Of a DNA stretch of 64,000 bases, positions 9,062 through 16,097 are shown piece after piece. Source of the stretch: Microbacterium sp. VKM Ac-2870. GTDB taxonomy: Bacteria > Actinomycetota > Actinomycetes > Actinomycetales > Microbacteriaceae. The translations under genes and the position numbers were made by a program. The stretch covers positions 186,001 to 250,000 of the forward strand of contig NZ_JADKSH010000005.1 in the NCBI RefSeq assembly GCF_015350795.1. Direction: 5' to 3'. Position 1 is the first letter of the stretch. Each line of letters opens with the position of its first letter. The notes beneath the pieces are model-generated. The model was given only the letters and a program-made list of their open reading frames with translations. It did no database searches and was not told the DNA's origin.

Positions 9062-10396
9062 TCAGTTGCTGTAGCCGGCCTGGATGTCGCTCAGGACGGT
9101 GGTCTGGTCCTTGCCGTCGATCCAGTCGACCATGCCCTTCCAGAACGAACCGGAACCGACCGTGGCAGGCATGAGGTCGGAGGCGTCGAAGCGGACCGTG
9201 GTGTTCGGGTCCTGCAGCAGCTTCATCGCCTCGGTGAGGAACTCGCTCGAGGCCTTGCTCGGGTCGGCCTTGAGGTTGGCCGAGATGGCGCCGCCCTCGC
9301 TGACACGCGCGTCGGCGAACTCGGGCGTCGACATGAACTCGAGCACCTTCTGCGTGGCGTCGCTGTCCGAGAAACCGGCGACGAACTCGCCACCGACCTC
9401 GATCGTGGCCGCACCCTCCTTGTAGCCGGGGAGCACGAACGCGTAGACGTCGCCGTCGGGCGCGATCTTGGGAGTCTGACCCGAGGCCGTCTTCACCGTG
9501 AGGAAGTTCGCGGTGAGGAACGAGGCCTGGTGGGTCATCGGGCACGAGCCGTCGGCGACCTTGGCGGCGACGTCGCCGAACGCGGTGCTGTTGATGCTCT
9601 TGACGTCGCCGTAGCCGGCGTTGACGTACGCCGGGTTGAGCAGGATGTCACCCACCGCCGTGAAGGCGTCGGCGATCGGCTTGTCGGTGAACTTGACCGA
9701 GCCGTCGACCCACTTGTCATAGACGTCCGGGCCGGACTGACGCAGGACGAGGTCCTCGATCCAGTCGGTGCCCGGCCAGCCCGACGCACCGCCCGACTCG
9801 AAGCCGGCGCACCAGGGTGCCGTGCCGGTCTTCTCCTGGATGGTCTTGGTCAGGGTCAGCAGTTCGTCCCACGTCTTCGGCGGCTGCACACCCCACTCCT
9901 TGAACTTCGCGGGCGAGTACCAGACGTAGCCCTTGATGTTCGCGAGCATCGGTGCGGAGTAGAACTTGCCGTCGAACGTGCCGTACTTCTTCCAGTCGGG
10001 CGACCAGTTGGCATCCACATTGTCCTCGACCGCCTTCGGCGCCGTCTTGACGTCGCCGGTGCCGACGAGCGTCTTCAGCAGACCGGGCTGCGGGACGATC
10101 GCGATGTCGGGCGCGTCACCACCGGTGACCTTCGTGACGATGTTCTGCTCGAAGCTCTTGTCACCCGTGTACTGGACGGTGACTCCGCTCGTCTTGCTCC
10201 AGTCGTCGAAAACCTTCTGCAGCGCGTCGGCCTCGGATCCGGTGATACCTCCCGAGATACGAACCGTTCCCCCGGCCGCCCCCGATCCGCTCGCGCCGCC
10301 GCCACTGGTGCCGCCTTCCGCGCAGCCGGCCAATGCAAATGCCGCTACGCCCATGATGGCAAGAGGCGCAATCCAGCGCCGCCGTGACATCCCCAT
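9062..10396 (-). CDS. aglE: Sugar ABC transporter substrate-binding lipoprotein, AglE-like
   Basis: The 444-residue precursor has a basic start, a hydrophobic core and the lipobox ALAGC with the lipidated Cys25, so it is anchored outside the membrane. The mature part is a cluster-B sugar-binding protein. The stretch APWCAGFESGGASGWPGTDW resembles the alpha-glucoside binding proteins (AglE group), which is the basis for the symbol. The ATG at 10396 has GGAGG six nt upstream; the ATG at 10390 is an alternative. It is first in the operon with aglF and aglG. The divergent LacI gene and two operator-like palindromes suggest repression lifted by the sugar. No glycosidase is linked. Confidence 0.85.
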   Translation of the reverse strand: MGMSRRRWIAPLAIMGVAAFALAGCAEGGTSGGGASGSGAAGGTVRISGGITGSEADALQKVFDDWSKTSGVTVQYTGDKSFEQNIVTKVTGGDAPDIAIVPQPGLLKTLVGTGDVKTAPKAVEDNVDANWSPDWKKYGTFDGKFYSAPMLANIKGYVWYSPAKFKEWGVQPPKTWDELLTLTKTIQEKTGTAPWCAGFESGGASGWPGTDWIEDLVLRQSGPDVYDKWVDGSVKFTDKPIADAFTAVGDILLNPAYVNAGYGDVKSINSTAFGDVAAKVADGSCPMTHQASFLTANFLTVKTASGQTPKIAPDGDVYAFVLPGYKEGAATIEVGGEFVAGFSDSDATQKVLEFMSTPEFADARVSEGGAISANLKADPSKASSEFLTEAMKLLQDPNTTVRFDASDLMPATVGSGSFWKGMVDWIDGKDQTTVLSDIQAGYSN

Positions 10397-10452
10397 GTGA
10401 TTCCTCCTCATTGAGTGCTCGGATCATTCCTGGTGCACACGGCTCCATTTCC

Positions 10453-10498
10453 GGAACCGATTCCAGGCCAAGGTATTGGACACGCTCCCACGACACAA
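10453..10498 (-). promoter_or_regulatory. aglE promoter with operator O1
   Basis: On the minus strand, TTGTGT (10493-10498) and TACCTT (10470-10475) are 17 bp apart and fit -35 and -10 boxes. Directly downstream lies GGAACCGATTCC (10453-10464 on the plus strand), a CpG-centred palindrome with GGAA/TTCC arms of the kind LacI-family repressors bind. A repressor there would sit over the transcription start. Confidence 0.6.
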
Positions 10499-10563
10499 GC
10501 CAGCGATTGTCACAACCCGATAACAACGGCTTTCGCGCGGAACGATCGCCCAGCAAGATGAGA

Positions 10564-10586
10564 ACAACCGGTTCCATACTGAACCG
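10564..10586 (+). promoter_or_regulatory. Operator O2 upstream of the lacI-type gene
   Basis: ACAACCGGTTCC (10564-10575) matches the O1 site at 9 of 12 positions and has the perfect core AACCGGTT. It overlaps a second inverted repeat, CGGTTC (10569-10574) with GAACCG (10581-10586). It lies about 40-60 nt before the repressor start and could serve autoregulation or looping to O1, about 110 bp away. Confidence 0.5.
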
Positions 10587-10624
10587 TGAGAATGACGGCT
10601 GAATCAGCTCGAGGAGGAGCGCCA

Positions 10625-11641
10625 ATGGCGGGCATCGCGGAGGTCGCCGCCCATGCGGGTGTCTCGAAGGCCACGGCGAGCCGCGCATTGAGCGGTGCCG
10701 GATATGTGTCCGAGACGACCAAGTCCCGGGTACGGGCGGCCGCCGCCGAACTCGGCTACGTGCCGTCGGCCGGCGCGGTGGGGTTGGCCACCGGACGCAC
10801 CCAGAACGTCGGCGTCGTCATGCCTTACGTCAACCGGTGGTTCTTCGCCGAGGTGCTCGAAGGCATCCAGCAGGCGCTCCTGGAGCGTGGCCTTGATCTG
10901 ACTCTCTACGACGCAAAACCCGGAACCGACGGGCGGGCGCGCATCTTCGACGACTTCCTGGCCCGCAAACGATTCGACGGGCTGATCGCCGTCGGGCTAG
11001 AACCCGTCGACCACGAATTGGAGCGGTTGACGCGCATAGATCGGCCGATCGTCAGCGTGGTGGGATCGAGCGATCTGACCAGCGTCGTCGCGGTCGACGA
11101 CGATTATGCGGCCCGACGCGCCACCGAGCACCTCATCGCCCTCGGCCACCGCGACATCGCTTTCGTCGGCGGCGCACCGCAAAGCCACTGGGCGCACGTC
11201 GACCAAGAGCGTCTTGCCGGCTACCAACACGCAATGCGCGAAGCGGGGCTGTCGCAGTTCCTGCGCCACGCCCACTCCGAGGTCACCCTGCCCGACGGCT
11301 ATGCCGCGGCGGCCGATCTGCTCAGCGACGCCCGGCACCGTCCGACCGCCATCGTCGGCGTGTGCGACGAGGTGGCGATCGGCACGATCATCGCGGCCCA
11401 GCGACTCGGCATCCAAGTACCTTCGGCCCTCAGCGTCGTGGGCATCGACGACCACGAGTTCGCCGAGATGTTCGCTCTCACCACCCTCCAGCAGATGCCG
11501 CGCGATCAGGGGCGTGCAGCCGTCGGCGTGCTGCTCGCAGAGATCGCGGAGCCCGGGCGCGAACGCACGGAGCTGCGCGTTCCCGCGCGGCTCGTCGTGC
11601 GCAACTCGACCGCGCCGCTCGGCCACACCGACGAAGGCTGA
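10625..11641 (+). CDS. LacI-family transcriptional repressor of the alpha-glucoside importer
   Basis: The 338-residue protein begins with a LacI helix-turn-helix (IAEVAAHAGVSKATASRALSG), the hinge region, and then a periplasmic-binding-protein-like sugar sensor domain (about residues 60-330; VVMPYVNRWFF, SVVGIDDHEFAEMF). The ATG at 10625 follows AGGAGG at ideal spacing. Divergent orientation to aglEFG and matching palindromes on both sides make it the likely local repressor, with the imported sugar or a derivative as inducer. A perfect bidirectional hairpin follows its stop and separates it from rplL. Confidence 0.88.
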   Translation: MAGIAEVAAHAGVSKATASRALSGAGYVSETTKSRVRAAAAELGYVPSAGAVGLATGRTQNVGVVMPYVNRWFFAEVLEGIQQALLERGLDLTLYDAKPGTDGRARIFDDFLARKRFDGLIAVGLEPVDHELERLTRIDRPIVSVVGSSDLTSVVAVDDDYAARRATEHLIALGHRDIAFVGGAPQSHWAHVDQERLAGYQHAMREAGLSQFLRHAHSEVTLPDGYAAAADLLSDARHRPTAIVGVCDEVAIGTIIAAQRLGIQVPSALSVVGIDDHEFAEMFALTTLQQMPRDQGRAAVGVLLAEIAEPGRERTELRVPARLVVRNSTAPLGHTDEG

Positions 11642-11662
11642 CCCCCACCCCCATACGCGCGG

Positions 11663-11690
11663 AAGACCCCCGGGCATGCCCGGGGGTCTT
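11663..11690. terminator. Bidirectional terminator between lacI-type gene and rplL
   Basis: AAGACCCCCGGG and its exact complement form a self-complementary 28-nt block around CATG. The terminal TCTT (plus strand) and the symmetric AAGA serve both converging genes. Confidence 0.8.
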
Positions 11691-11716
11691 CACTGCAGTT
11701 CTTCGAGAAGAGCTGA

Positions 11717-12100
11717 TTACTTCAGAATCACCGTAGCGCCGGCTTCCTCGAGGGCAGCCTTCGCCTTCTCGGCGGTCTCCTTGTTCGCACCCTCGAGCAC
11801 GGCCTTGGGGGCACCGTCGACGACGGCCTTGGCCTCGCCGAGGCCCAGCGAGGTGAGCTCGCGGACCGTCTTGATGACCTGGATCTTCTTGTCGCCAGCA
11901 GCCTCGAGGATGACGTCGAAGGAGTCCTTCTCCTCGACCTCTTCCGCGCCACCCGCGGCACCCGCAGCGCCGGCAACGGCGACGGGGGCGGCAGCGGTGA
12001 CGTCGAACTTCTCCTCGAACGCCTTCACGAACTCGCTGAGCTCGACGAGGGTCAGGCCGGCAAACTGCTCGAGCAGCTCCTCAGTGGTGAGCTTAGCCAT
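11717..12100 (-). CDS. rplL: 50S ribosomal protein L7/L12
   Basis: The 127-residue protein is the L7/L12 stalk protein that recruits and activates translation GTPases. It shows the dimerising N-terminal domain ([20 protein letters not shown]), a flexible Ala/Val/Gly hinge (about residues 36-52), and the globular domain ending in a lysine-rich helix ([14 protein letters not shown]). AGGAG precedes the ATG. It follows rplJ by 51 nt and is expected to be made in excess over L10, since several L7/L12 dimers bind each L10. Confidence 0.98.
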   Translation of the reverse strand: MAKLTTEELLEQFAGLTLVELSEFVKAFEEKFDVTAAAPVAVAGAAGAAGGAEEVEEKDSFDVILEAAGDKKIQVIKTVRELTSLGLGEAKAVVDGAPKAVLEGANKETAEKAKAALEEAGATVILK

Positions 12101-12151
12101 GATGTATCTCCTAGATAGGTGGGGTGTGTGGGGAAAGAGCTCGCCGGTCGC

Positions 12152-12640
12152 TTACGCGGCTGCGGCGGTCTCCAGCTTTTCGCGAAGCGCGTCGATGGTG
12201 GCCGCAGCCTTGCCCATCGTCGCCTTCATCATGCCCGCGGCCTTGGCCAGCAGAACCTCACGGCTCTCCAGGGAGGCGTACTTGTTGATCTCGTCGGCAC
12301 TCAGGGCGTTGCCCTCGAAGATGCCGCCCTTGATCACGAGAAGCGGGTTGGCCTTGGCGAAGTCACGCAGAGCCTTGGCGGTGGCGACAAAGTCACCGTG
12401 CACGAACGCGACGGCCGAGGGACCCTTGAGGTCCTCGTCCAGCGCCGTGATCCCCGCGTTGTTCGCGGCGATCTTGGTCAGCGTGTTCTTCACCACGGCG
12501 TAGCTCGCGTCCTGACGAATGCTGTTGCGCAGCTGCTTGAGCTGGGCAACCGTCAGACCGCGGTACTCGGTCAGCAGAACGGCGGTCGAGTCCTCGAAGT
12601 TCTTCGTGAGCTCGGCGACCGATGCATCCTTCTGCGCCAT
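12152..12640 (-). CDS. rplJ: 50S ribosomal protein L10
   Basis: The 162-residue protein is L10 (uL10), which fixes the L7/L12 stalk to 23S rRNA. The rRNA-binding N-terminal domain is clear (VAELTKNFEDSTAVLLTEYR, then NTLTKIAANN), and the C-terminal helix that binds L7/L12 ends at an Ala-rich tail. AAGGAG lies before the ATG at 12640. In many bacteria the L10/L12 complex binds its own leader to repress translation; the long leader upstream leaves room for that. Confidence 0.98.
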   Translation of the reverse strand: MAQKDASVAELTKNFEDSTAVLLTEYRGLTVAQLKQLRNSIRQDASYAVVKNTLTKIAANNAGITALDEDLKGPSAVAFVHGDFVATAKALRDFAKANPLLVIKGGIFEGNALSADEINKYASLESREVLLAKAAGMMKATMGKAAATIDALREKLETAAAA

Positions 12641-12727
12641 GGTCACTCCTTGATGTGAATGTGACACCCCGCGGTGGCGGAGCATCGGCCGTGATCGCGG
12701 CTCTGGTGAACGACGCCCCACAACGCG

Positions 12728-12757
12728 AAAAAGCTCCGGCGCAAGCGCACGGAGCTT
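12728..12757 (-). terminator. Attenuator-like hairpin in the rplJ leader
   Basis: The stem AAGCTCCG/CGGAGCTT (12731-12738 with 12750-12757) encloses a further GCGC/GCGC pairing, and on the minus strand runs straight into TTTTT. It lies about 90 nt before the rplJ start inside the presumed leader, so it could act as an attenuator rather than an operon end. The 319-bp stretch 12641-12959 otherwise holds only this hairpin and the rplJ and yqaJ promoters. Confidence 0.6.
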
Positions 12758-12869
12758 CGAATCGGTTTCCCGGAGTCTGTCTGTGACACCTGCGCGGGCC
12801 CCTGCACTGCAGAGCTTCGTCGGCATCCGCTTTCGCGCACACCGAGACCAGCGGTCTTTGGCTTCGATA

Positions 12870-12898
12870 AGCATACGTGCCCGCGCCCCGCCCGCCAA
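12870..12898 (-). promoter_or_regulatory. rplJL promoter
   Basis: On the minus strand TTGGCG (12893-12898) and TATGCT (12870-12875) are separated by exactly 17 bp. Transcription would start near 12863, giving a leader of about 220 nt before rplJ that contains the attenuator-like hairpin. Confidence 0.65.
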
Positions 12899-12946
12899 AT
12901 CTGCGACGGCGTGGGTGTCGCGGCTTGTCCTGTCGACGGTGCGGGT

Positions 12947-12952
12947 TAGCCT
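12947..12952 (+). promoter_or_regulatory. -10 box of a leaderless yqaJ-type transcript
   Basis: TAGCCT is followed by exactly 7 nt and then the ATG at 12960. A weak -35 (CTTGTC) lies 17 bp upstream. No ribosome-binding site precedes the start, consistent with leaderless translation. Confidence 0.5.
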
Positions 12953-12959
12953 CGATGTC

Positions 12960-13649
12960 ATGACTCCGGAGGCTTTCGCGCGCATCGCCCCGGAAGTGGC
13001 CGCACGGATCGTCGCCGATTCCCGCGATCGCGTCGGCTGGATGCGCGCCCGCTCGCGAGGCATCACCGCCACCGACGTCGCCCAGCTCACGAGTCCCGCG
13101 GCGATCGCCCGCGCGGCGGACGCCAAACTCGGCGCGGGCCGCGGATTCTCGGGCAATGCGTACACCGATCACGGCCGCCGACGTGAGCCTGAAATCGCCG
13201 CCTGGGTGGCGGCGACCCACGGCATCCATCCGTCTTCCGCCCTCTTCCACGCGGTCGTCGAGAAACGCCACCTGGCGACCCCCGACGGCATCGCGGTCGA
13301 TCCGGACGGTCGGGTCACGCTCGCCGAGATCAAGACCACCAACAAGACCTGGCGGTCGATCCCGCGCACCTACCTGCGTCAGGTGTGGTGGCAGCAGCAC
13401 GTGCTCGGCGCCGAGCGCACCCTGGTCGTGTGGGAGGAGCACGACGGCTTCGTCCCCGTCGGCGACGAGCCACGGTGCGCCTGGGTCGACCGGGACGAAC
13501 GGGAGATCGGCACACTCGTACGCCTGGCCACCGAACTGATCGACGAGCTCTACCGGCGCACCGTTCAGAACCGTCGCAGTGTGGTCGCTCCCGATGCCGC
13601 GGCTTCCCGCGCCCGAGAGCCCTACCGCGCCCTGGCTCTTTCCGACTGA
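12960..13649 (+). CDS. YqaJ-type viral recombinase/exonuclease family protein
   Basis: The 229-residue protein belongs to the lambda-exonuclease-like PD-(D/E)xK nucleases (YqaJ group). Visible catalytic residues are the early acid in GRRREPEIAAW (Glu76/Glu78), Asp109 in TPDGIAVD and Glu123-x-Lys125 in LAEIKTT; a Gln follows in LRQVWWQQ. Phage homologues work with a single-strand annealing protein, but none is nearby and the gene stands alone between rplJL and a drug-exporter operon. It may be a host repair nuclease or a domesticated phage gene. The ATG at 12960 is preferred because family similarity starts there and a -10 box sits 7 nt upstream. Confidence 0.82.
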   Translation: MTPEAFARIAPEVAARIVADSRDRVGWMRARSRGITATDVAQLTSPAAIARAADAKLGAGRGFSGNAYTDHGRRREPEIAAWVAATHGIHPSSALFHAVVEKRHLATPDGIAVDPDGRVTLAEIKTTNKTWRSIPRTYLRQVWWQQHVLGAERTLVVWEEHDGFVPVGDEPRCAWVDRDEREIGTLVRLATELIDELYRRTVQNRRSVVAPDAAASRAREPYRALALSD

Positions 13650-13670
13650 GCTTTCAGCACAGAGGGAATA

Positions 13671-13731
13671 GTTGACGTAGGTCAACGTTGACCATATAGT
13701 TGACGCAACTCAAACGTTGACTGAGATCAAC
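13671..13731 (+). promoter_or_regulatory. Promoter and three MarR-type operators of the drug-exporter operon
   Basis: TTGACG (13672-13677) and TATAGT (13695-13700), 17 bp apart, form a near-consensus promoter. Three 16-bp elements of the form GTTGAC-N4-GTCAAC overlap it: a perfect one at 13671-13686, a degenerate one at 13699-13714, and one with five-base arms at 13716-13731. The first covers the -35 box and the others the -10 box and start site. TTGAC-type palindromes are usual MarR sites, and the operon ends with a marR gene, so feedback repression is the natural reading. Confidence 0.75.
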
Positions 13732-13785
13732 TTTTTCGCCGTATCCGGCGACACCTCCGCACTGCAGCACCTTTAGGAAGTACCT

Positions 13786-15492
13786 ATGTCACAAGCGACC
13801 ACCCGCGACACTGCGTCGCGCATGAACCACCGACAAGTGCTCGAGGCACTGTCGGGACTCCTGCTGGGAATGTTCGTGTCGATGCTCGCGTCGACCGTCG
13901 TGTCCAGCTCGTTGCCGGTCATCATCCACGATCTCGACGGCAACCAGACCGCCTACACCTGGGTGGTCACCGCGACTCTGCTCACGACCGCGATCTCCAC
14001 CCCCATCTGGGGCAAGCTCGCCGACCTCACGAATCGCAAGGTGCTCTACCAGCTCGCGATCGTGATCTTCGTGCTCGCCACCGCGGCAGCCGGGTTCTCA
14101 CAGAGCCCCGAGATGCTCATCGCGTTCCGCGCCGTGCAGGGCATCGGCGCCGGTGGCCTCGCCGCCCTCAGCCAGGTGCTGATGGCCGACATCATCAGCC
14201 CGCGTGAGCGTGGACGCTACATGGGTCTGTTCGGCGCCGTGATGGCGCTCGCCACGATCGGCGGCCCACTGATGGGTGGTGTCATCACGGATGCCTGGGG
14301 CTGGCGCTGGAACTTCTTCGTCGCGCTGCCCGTCGCCGTGGTCGCCCTCATCCTCGTGCAGGCGACTCTGCACGTGCCGGCGCGCGCGAAGAAGAAGACC
14401 ACGATCGACTACCTCGGCATCGTCCTGCTCTCCACCGCCGTTTCACTGCTGCTGGTCTGGGTGACCAACGCCGGCACGCACACCTCCGACAGCTGGGCCG
14501 ACCTCGGCAACAACGCCTGGTGGAGCATGACGACCGTGCTCATGGTGGGCGGCGCTCTTCTGGCCGCCGTGCTGTTCATCATCGTCGAGTTGCGCTCGCG
14601 TGAGCCGCTGGTGCCGCTGACGCTGTTCCGCAACCGCACCTTCACCCTCTCCGTCGTCGCCTCGATCGCGACCGGTATCGCGATGTTCGGCGCATCGGTG
14701 TTCCTCAGCCAGTACATGCAGCTGGCGCGGGGCGCGACACCCACTGAGGCAGGCCTCATGACGATCCCGATGATCGGCGGTCTGCTCGTGGCCTCGGTGG
14801 GCGTGGGTACCCTCGTCACCCGCTACGGCAAATGGAAGCCCTACCTCGTCGTCGGTGCGGTGCTGCTGATCGCGGGCTCGTACCTGCTATCGACCATCCA
14901 CTACGACACGGACTTCTTCTTCGTCTCCGTCTACATGTTCCTGCTCGGTGCCGGTGTCGGTATGACGATGCAGAACCTGGTGTTGGTCGTGCAGAACACC
15001 ACGCGCCCGGAGGAGATCGGCGTCGCCAGCTCGGGAGTCACCTTCTTCCGCAGCCTCGGCGGCACGATCGGAGTGTCGGTGATGGGCGCCGCCCTCGCCT
15101 CGCGCGTGGTCGACCTGGTCGCCGAGCGCAAGCAAGACATCACGAACGCGATCATGGGCCTCGGAGACCAGGCGCAGTACTGGGGACAGCAGCTGCAGTC
15201 CGGGTCGCTGCCGAAGGTCTCAGCCATGCCCGATACGCTTCGTGTCGTGTTCGAGGACATCTACGCCAACGGCATCTCGCACTCCTTCCTGATCGCCGTG
15301 CCCTTCGCGGTGATCTCGCTCATCGCGATCGTCTTCCTCCCCAACAAGCCGCTCACCACCATGACCACCGGTGAGCGCCTGCAGGCGAGCGAAGCCGACT
15401 TCGCGACGGTGTCCGTGCCGGAAGGCATGGATGCGCTGGCCGCGACCGGCTCGACGCGCACCGTGCGCGCAGGAACCCGCGACGATGGCTGA
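13786..15492 (+). CDS. DHA2-type (14-helix) MFS multidrug exporter
   Basis: The 568-residue membrane protein has about 14 predicted helices. Motif A in WGKLADLTNRKVLYQ, the helix-4 arginine in AFRAVQGIGAGGL and the antiporter motif C in LATIGGPLMGGVITD place it among proton-driven drug exporters of the EmrB/QacA group. The C-terminal 60 residues are cytoplasmic. AGGAAG precedes the ATG at 13786. It overlaps the marR start by 8 nt, and its promoter is covered with MarR-like palindromes, so it is probably induced by the compound it exports. Confidence 0.9.
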   Translation: MSQATTRDTASRMNHRQVLEALSGLLLGMFVSMLASTVVSSSLPVIIHDLDGNQTAYTWVVTATLLTTAISTPIWGKLADLTNRKVLYQLAIVIFVLATAAAGFSQSPEMLIAFRAVQGIGAGGLAALSQVLMADIISPRERGRYMGLFGAVMALATIGGPLMGGVITDAWGWRWNFFVALPVAVVALILVQATLHVPARAKKKTTIDYLGIVLLSTAVSLLLVWVTNAGTHTSDSWADLGNNAWWSMTTVLMVGGALLAAVLFIIVELRSREPLVPLTLFRNRTFTLSVVASIATGIAMFGASVFLSQYMQLARGATPTEAGLMTIPMIGGLLVASVGVGTLVTRYGKWKPYLVVGAVLLIAGSYLLSTIHYDTDFFFVSVYMFLLGAGVGMTMQNLVLVVQNTTRPEEIGVASSGVTFFRSLGGTIGVSVMGAALASRVVDLVAERKQDITNAIMGLGDQAQYWGQQLQSGSLPKVSAMPDTLRVVFEDIYANGISHSFLIAVPFAVISLIAIVFLPNKPLTTMTTGERLQASEADFATVSVPEGMDALAATGSTRTVRAGTRDDG

Positions 15493-15949
15493 GACACCCG
15501 ATGCTTCCAGCTCGCGCACCGATTCGGTGCGCGAGCTGGAAGCGGAGTTCAGCGAGCTGATCACCCGCTTCCAGCGGGTGATCAGCGAGTTCGCCGAGCG
15601 TGTCAGCCCCGGGCTACTGCCCGGCGGGTACAAAGTGTTCACGACAATCGCCCGCAGAGACGGCGTGACCCTCTCTGCCCTCGCCGACCACATGATGATG
15701 GACAAGGGGCAGCTCAGCCGCACGATCCGCGAGCTCGAAGCGCGCGGTCTCGTCTCTCGCACCGCCGACCCCGCCGATGGGCGATCGAGCCTGCTCTCCC
15801 CCACACCGGAGGGCCTCGCGCGCCTCGAGGCCGCCCGTGCTCCGCAGCAGGGCCTGCTGCTCGACGCGATCGAAGACTGGCCGCTCGACGACATCCACGC
15901 GCTCACCCGCCTCCTGCGCGCCCTCGGCGACAGCGTCACGCGACGGTGA
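15485..15949 (+). CDS. MarR-family transcriptional regulator
   Basis: The 154-residue winged-helix protein has the MarR core: an N-terminal dimer helix, the recognition region VTLSALADHMMMDKGQLSRTIRELEARGLV and the wing RTADPADGRSSLLSPTPEG. The start lies inside the exporter gene, so the two are translationally coupled and the protein most likely represses its own operon through the GTTGAC palindromes. The first 100 nt of the gene contain two long perfect inverted repeats, very unusual for coding DNA. The protein reads normally through them. Confidence 0.9.
   Translation: MAETPDASSSRTDSVRELEAEFSELITRFQRVISEFAERVSPGLLPGGYKVFTTIARRDGVTLSALADHMMMDKGQLSRTIRELEARGLVSRTADPADGRSSLLSPTPEGLARLEAARAPQQGLLLDAIEDWPLDDIHALTRLLRALGDSVTRR
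15503..15543 (+). repeat. Perfect 20-bp inverted repeat inside marR
   Basis: Positions 15503-15522 are exactly complementary to 15524-15543, with a single T between them. The RNA hairpin would start 18 nt after the marR start codon. It encodes the low-complexity N-terminus (SSSRTDSVRELE). Confidence 0.9.
15556..15586 (+). repeat. Perfect 14-bp inverted repeat inside marR
   Basis: GCTGATCACCCGCT (15556-15569) pairs fully with AGCGGGTGATCAGC (15573-15586) around a TCC loop. It lies only 12 nt past the larger 15503-15543 repeat, so the two stems would stack as tandem hairpins. Confidence 0.9.
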
Positions 15950-16097
15950 GAGCGGCGTCGGGAGCTTAGCCGCCCGGTAGCACCGGCGTAACACGGTTGA
16001 GACATCGCCGGGGTTGACTGGTCGCCACAGCGGCACCGAGCCGCCGCGGCAGCTCACGTGCAGCCAACGCCGACACGCACGCGGAAGGAGCGACCCG

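Noticed and set aside
12960..13649. Prophage or mobile island around the YqaJ-type gene
   Set aside because: No integrase, terminase, recombinase, att repeats or composition change nearby; only the single nuclease gene is phage-like.
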